Of a stretch of 64,000 bases of DNA, positions 61,767 through 64,000 are shown piece after piece. The stretch covers positions 1,674,001-1,738,000 of the forward strand of contig NZ_FMBM01000002.1 in NCBI RefSeq assembly GCF_900094735.1, in the 5' to 3' direction. Numbering within the stretch: position 1 is the stretch's first letter; each line of letters opens with the position of its first letter. Position numbers and translations under genes: made by a program. The DNA comes from Saliniramus fredricksonii. GTDB lineage: Bacteria > Pseudomonadota > Alphaproteobacteria > Rhizobiales > Beijerinckiaceae. The notes under the pieces were generated by a model. It was not told where the DNA came from. It was given only the letters and a program-made list of their open reading frames with translations, and did no database searches.

Positions 61767-62338
61767 CGCCCCTGCCCCCGCAAATTCAACAGATCCACAT
61801 GATGCGCCGGATCGCCCGCCTCCTCGCCCTCGTCGCTCTCGACGATATAGAAGGCACGATCATGGCCGCGCAGATAACCCGCGCCGAAGGCCGTCTCGTC
61901 GCGGGATTTCAGGGTGCGGAACTGCTCATGGATCGCGCCATCCTCATTGAGGCTGCGATGCAGCGCGACCAGCGTGTTCTCCGCATGCCCCCGGCACAGA
62001 TCCTGCGCGAGCGCCACCTCTTCCTCGGCGGCGGGGCGGGCGATCGCCTCGCTCGGCGCGCCGAGATGCGCCACGAGTTGCCGTGCGAGCGCGGTGACCA
62101 TCTGCGCGCGCTCCTCCGCGCTGGCCTGCTGTGCGATGATCAGCGTCGAGAAGCCGAAGCTGTCCACGCCGAGAAAGCCGGAGCGGAAGGCGATCTGCTC
62201 CTTGCGCGAGAATTGTGCCGGATCGCGGCCGGCGAAGAGGAAGGTCCCCGGCACCGCCCATTCCCCCGGCTCGGCGGCGCGGGCGAAGACGACGGCGTCG
62301 GAGGCGTCGAGGCGGATGGTGCGTGGCAGCAGAATCAC
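61763..62338 (-). CDS. DUF6505-like protein
   Basis: 191 residues opening LLPRTIRLDASDAVVFARAA, with AVPGTFLFAG and EQIAFRSGFLGVDSFGFSTL. These match my memory of DUF6505 proteins that occur with the lipoate-ligase-like gene. Overlaps both neighbours by four bases, so the five accessory genes are translationally coupled. Function unknown. Confidence 0.7.
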   Translation of the reverse strand: MILLPRTIRLDASDAVVFARAAEPGEWAVPGTFLFAGRDPAQFSRKEQIAFRSGFLGVDSFGFSTLIIAQQASAEERAQMVTALARQLVAHLGAPSEAIARPAAEEEVALAQDLCRGHAENTLVALHRSLNEDGAIHEQFRTLKSRDETAFGAGYLRGHDRAFYIVESDEGEEAGDPAHHVDLLNLRGQGR

Positions 62339-63138
62339 AGTTTCGGCCCCTTTGCGTCACGCCAGACACAGGCGGCGAGCCCTTCGACCAGCCCGAGGCG
62401 GCGCGTCTCGCCATCGGGCAGGCGCTCGATCAGATCGCCATCGGCAATGGCACGGGCGCCGGTCTCCAGCGTCGGCTCCAGACGCTCCAGATAGGGCCTG
62501 ACCACCGCCTCGAAACCCTGATGCGTCCAGCGGTCGAAATACAGCATCAGATAGGAGGCGAAGCTCTCGACGATCAATTCGCTCTCCTCGAATTCTTCCT
62601 CTGCCAGCGAGATGGAATCGGGGAACATACCCGGATGCGGCAGATGGTCGCGATCTCCGATCAGTTCCACCGCGAAGACCATCCAGTCCGGCACATCGTC
62701 CTCGCCACAGCCTTCCGGCGTGACGAAACGCGCGCCGCCCAGACGTGCGGTATCGAAGAGCACCGTATCGGGGAAAGCAAAGCGCAGGGGCTTGTCCGGC
62801 GCACAATGGGCGGCCAGCGCATCACCCAGCGCCGACATGCCCGCGAAGAAGGCGAGTCGTGCCTCGCGCAGCGCCTTTTCCGGCTCCAGAACCACCGCGA
62901 AGGCGAGCAATCCGCCGCTCTTGCGCCAGACGAGCGTGCCCGCGCCCTCCTCCGGCGCGCGTCGGACGGCCTCGTCGAGCACGTCGCCATCGGCATGATA
63001 ATGCTGATCATAAGGCGGCGGCAGCACCAGACGACGCAGTGCATCATCGGCTTCCGGCGCTGTCACGTCGCGCCTCGGCAGGCTGCGTGATGCCTGCTGC
63101 GGTTCCGCCTGACCGTTGCCGGTCCGCCCCTCGCTCAT
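62335..63138 (-). CDS. biotin/lipoate--protein ligase-family protein
   Basis: 267 residues resembling the BPL_LplA_LipB_2 group. Visible are LVLPPPYDQHYHADGDVLDEA near the N-terminus, GTLVWRKSGGLLAFAVVLEP in place of the usual RxxGGG substrate loop, and RFAFPDTVLFDTARLGGARF. A true ligase would show a lysine in G-x-K-I/L; this position is less clear, so activity is uncertain. It is the first gene of the accessory operon, divergent from a 4Fe-4S protein. No lipoylated domain is encoded nearby. Confidence 0.75.
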   Translation of the reverse strand: MSEGRTGNGQAEPQQASRSLPRRDVTAPEADDALRRLVLPPPYDQHYHADGDVLDEAVRRAPEEGAGTLVWRKSGGLLAFAVVLEPEKALREARLAFFAGMSALGDALAAHCAPDKPLRFAFPDTVLFDTARLGGARFVTPEGCGEDDVPDWMVFAVELIGDRDHLPHPGMFPDSISLAEEEFEESELIVESFASYLMLYFDRWTHQGFEAVVRPYLERLEPTLETGARAIADGDLIERLPDGETRRLGLVEGLAACVWRDAKGPKL

Positions 63139-63288
63139 GCACTCTCTCCCCGGTCACGATGATTTTCGGAAGGCGGCACCGGGCCTCTCCCTTTTTTCCT
63201 TGTTTGGATGAATTATAGAGTAGTGATCAGACCGCGCATCGCAAAGAGCAAAAACAGCGCGAATCCGCGACCCCGGAGGAAGTGACCG

Positions 63289-64000
63289 ATGAAGCAGCGC
63301 GACCGCCTCGTTCTCACCTGCAGTTGCGAGGGCACCATGCCCGTCGATCGCGATGCCATCGCCGCCTCCGGCTGCGGGGAACTGCCCGAGACCACGCATC
63401 AGCTCTGTCGCATGCAACTCGACCGTTTCCGCGAGGCGCTTGCCACGGGGCGCCCGATGACGGTGACCTGCACCCAGGAACAGCCCCTCTTCGAGGAAGT
63501 CGCTGCAGATTTCGCGCAGGCCGCCGCAGAAGAAGAAGCCGGAGACGCCGACGCGCCCGAGCCGGATATCAGCTTCGTCAATATCCGCGAGACGGCGGGC
63601 TGGTCCAGCGATGCGCAGGCTGCCGGGCCCAAGATGGCGGCGCTGATCGCGCAGGCGGCGGAGGAAGCCGAGCCCTTCGAGGTCGTCTCGATGGAGAGCC
63701 GTGGCGTGGCGCTGATCCTGGGCCGTGACGAAGTGGCGCTGGAGGCCGCGCGCGATCTCCTCGACAATCTCGACATCACGGTTCTCGTCACCCCCGGCGC
63801 CGAGATCACGCCGCCGCGCCGCAACGCCTTTCCGGTCCTGCAGGGGCGTATCGCCCGGGCGAGCGGGCATCTGGGCGCGTTCGCGCTCACCGTCGATGCC
63901 TATGCCAGCCCGTCGCCATCCTCTCGGGGCAAGCTCGTCTTCGGGGAGACGCGCAACGGTGCGGTGTCGCGTTGCGATCTCGTCATTGATCTGACGGGCG
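63289..64000 (+). CDS. 4Fe-4S binding protein of the formate dehydrogenase cluster, N-terminal part (cut by window end)
   Basis: The frame opens at ATG 63289 with GGAGGA eight bases upstream and is open to the window end (about 237 residues visible). It starts RLVLTCSCEGTMPVDRDAIA, then ETTHQLCRMQLDRFREAL and MTVTCTQEQPLFEEVAAD. This is the beginning of the large cytoplasmic proteins with later ferredoxin-type 4Fe-4S clusters that occur beside the DUF3305/3306 genes. The cluster motifs themselves lie beyond the window, so the identification rests on the N-terminus and context. Confidence 0.65.
   Translation, partial: MKQRDRLVLTCSCEGTMPVDRDAIAASGCGELPETTHQLCRMQLDRFREALATGRPMTVTCTQEQPLFEEVAADFAQAAAEEEAGDADAPEPDISFVNIRETAGWSSDAQAAGPKMAALIAQAAEEAEPFEVVSMESRGVALILGRDEVALEAARDLLDNLDITVLVTPGAEITPPRRNAFPVLQGRIARASGHLGAFALTVDAYASPSPSSRGKLVFGETRNGAVSRCDLVIDLTG

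Noticed and set aside
1-64000. CRISPR arrays, insertion sequences, integrases or prophage
   Set aside because: I found no regularly spaced repeats with spacers, no transposase or integrase motifs, and no phage structural genes.

Overview
The window reads as chromosomal DNA of a high-GC alphaproteobacterium, most likely of the Hyphomicrobiales (Rhizobiales). The basis is gene order: an isoaspartyl-methyltransferase homologue, tolC, popZ and valS in a row, ribH-nusB-thiL, a K+-independent H+-pyrophosphatase, an Mla/MCE lipid-transport operon and a FixK/FNR-type regulator beside a FixJ-like receiver. No rRNA, CRISPR array, insertion sequence or prophage is visible. One tRNA, Ile2(CAT), is present.

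Layout. 1-2 kb: an AbrB-type membrane protein cut by the window edge, a FixK-like regulator and a lone receiver. 2.2-4.4 kb: an MFS permease convergent with a dipeptide epimerase. 4.4-9.1 kb: a four-gene phospholipid-trafficking operon (STAS-MlaE, MlaF, MlaD, lipoprotein). 9.1-13.1 kb: housekeeping enzymes (YbaK-type deacylase, phosphoesterase, Nudix, GNAT, FAD oxidoreductase). 13.2-14.2 kb: a Fic toxin with a 3' frameshift and its overlapping antitoxin. 14.3-18.3 kb: O-acetylhomoserine sulfhydrylase, homoserine dehydrogenase and GlpX. 18.6-25 kb: methyltransferase, TolC, PopZ, ValS, TusA-like. 25.4-31.8 kb, minus strand: hppA, an MFS permease, thiL, nusB, ribH, uspA. 32-41.3 kb: MFS permease, ferredoxin, orphan Hpt, a 1,921-residue coiled-coil protein with 94 consecutive 11-residue repeats, and a DUF2189 membrane protein. 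41.4-43.7 kb: a PfkB kinase and a three-gene module that looks like a toxin-antitoxin locus.

From 43.8 kb to the end the window is dominated by molybdenum/tungsten and formate metabolism: tungstate uptake (tupABC) with a divergent regulator split by an in-frame TAA, a chromate-type transporter, fdhD-mobB-moeA (MoeA carrying an extra N-terminal domain), mrp, and a minus-strand formate dehydrogenase locus. That locus encodes the gamma, beta and alpha subunits, a small TAT protein, a TorD chaperone, DUF3306, DUF3305, DUF6352-like, DUF6505-like and biotin/lipoate-ligase-like proteins, and has a divergent 4Fe-4S protein truncated by the window end. Together these genes can import the metal, build the bis-MGD cofactor, sulfurate it, and assemble and export a Cys-type membrane-bound formate dehydrogenase. 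The cluster of DUF genes upstream of torD is the best candidate here for an incompletely described maturation system.

Family names rest on motif and synteny recognition by eye. No database search was run.
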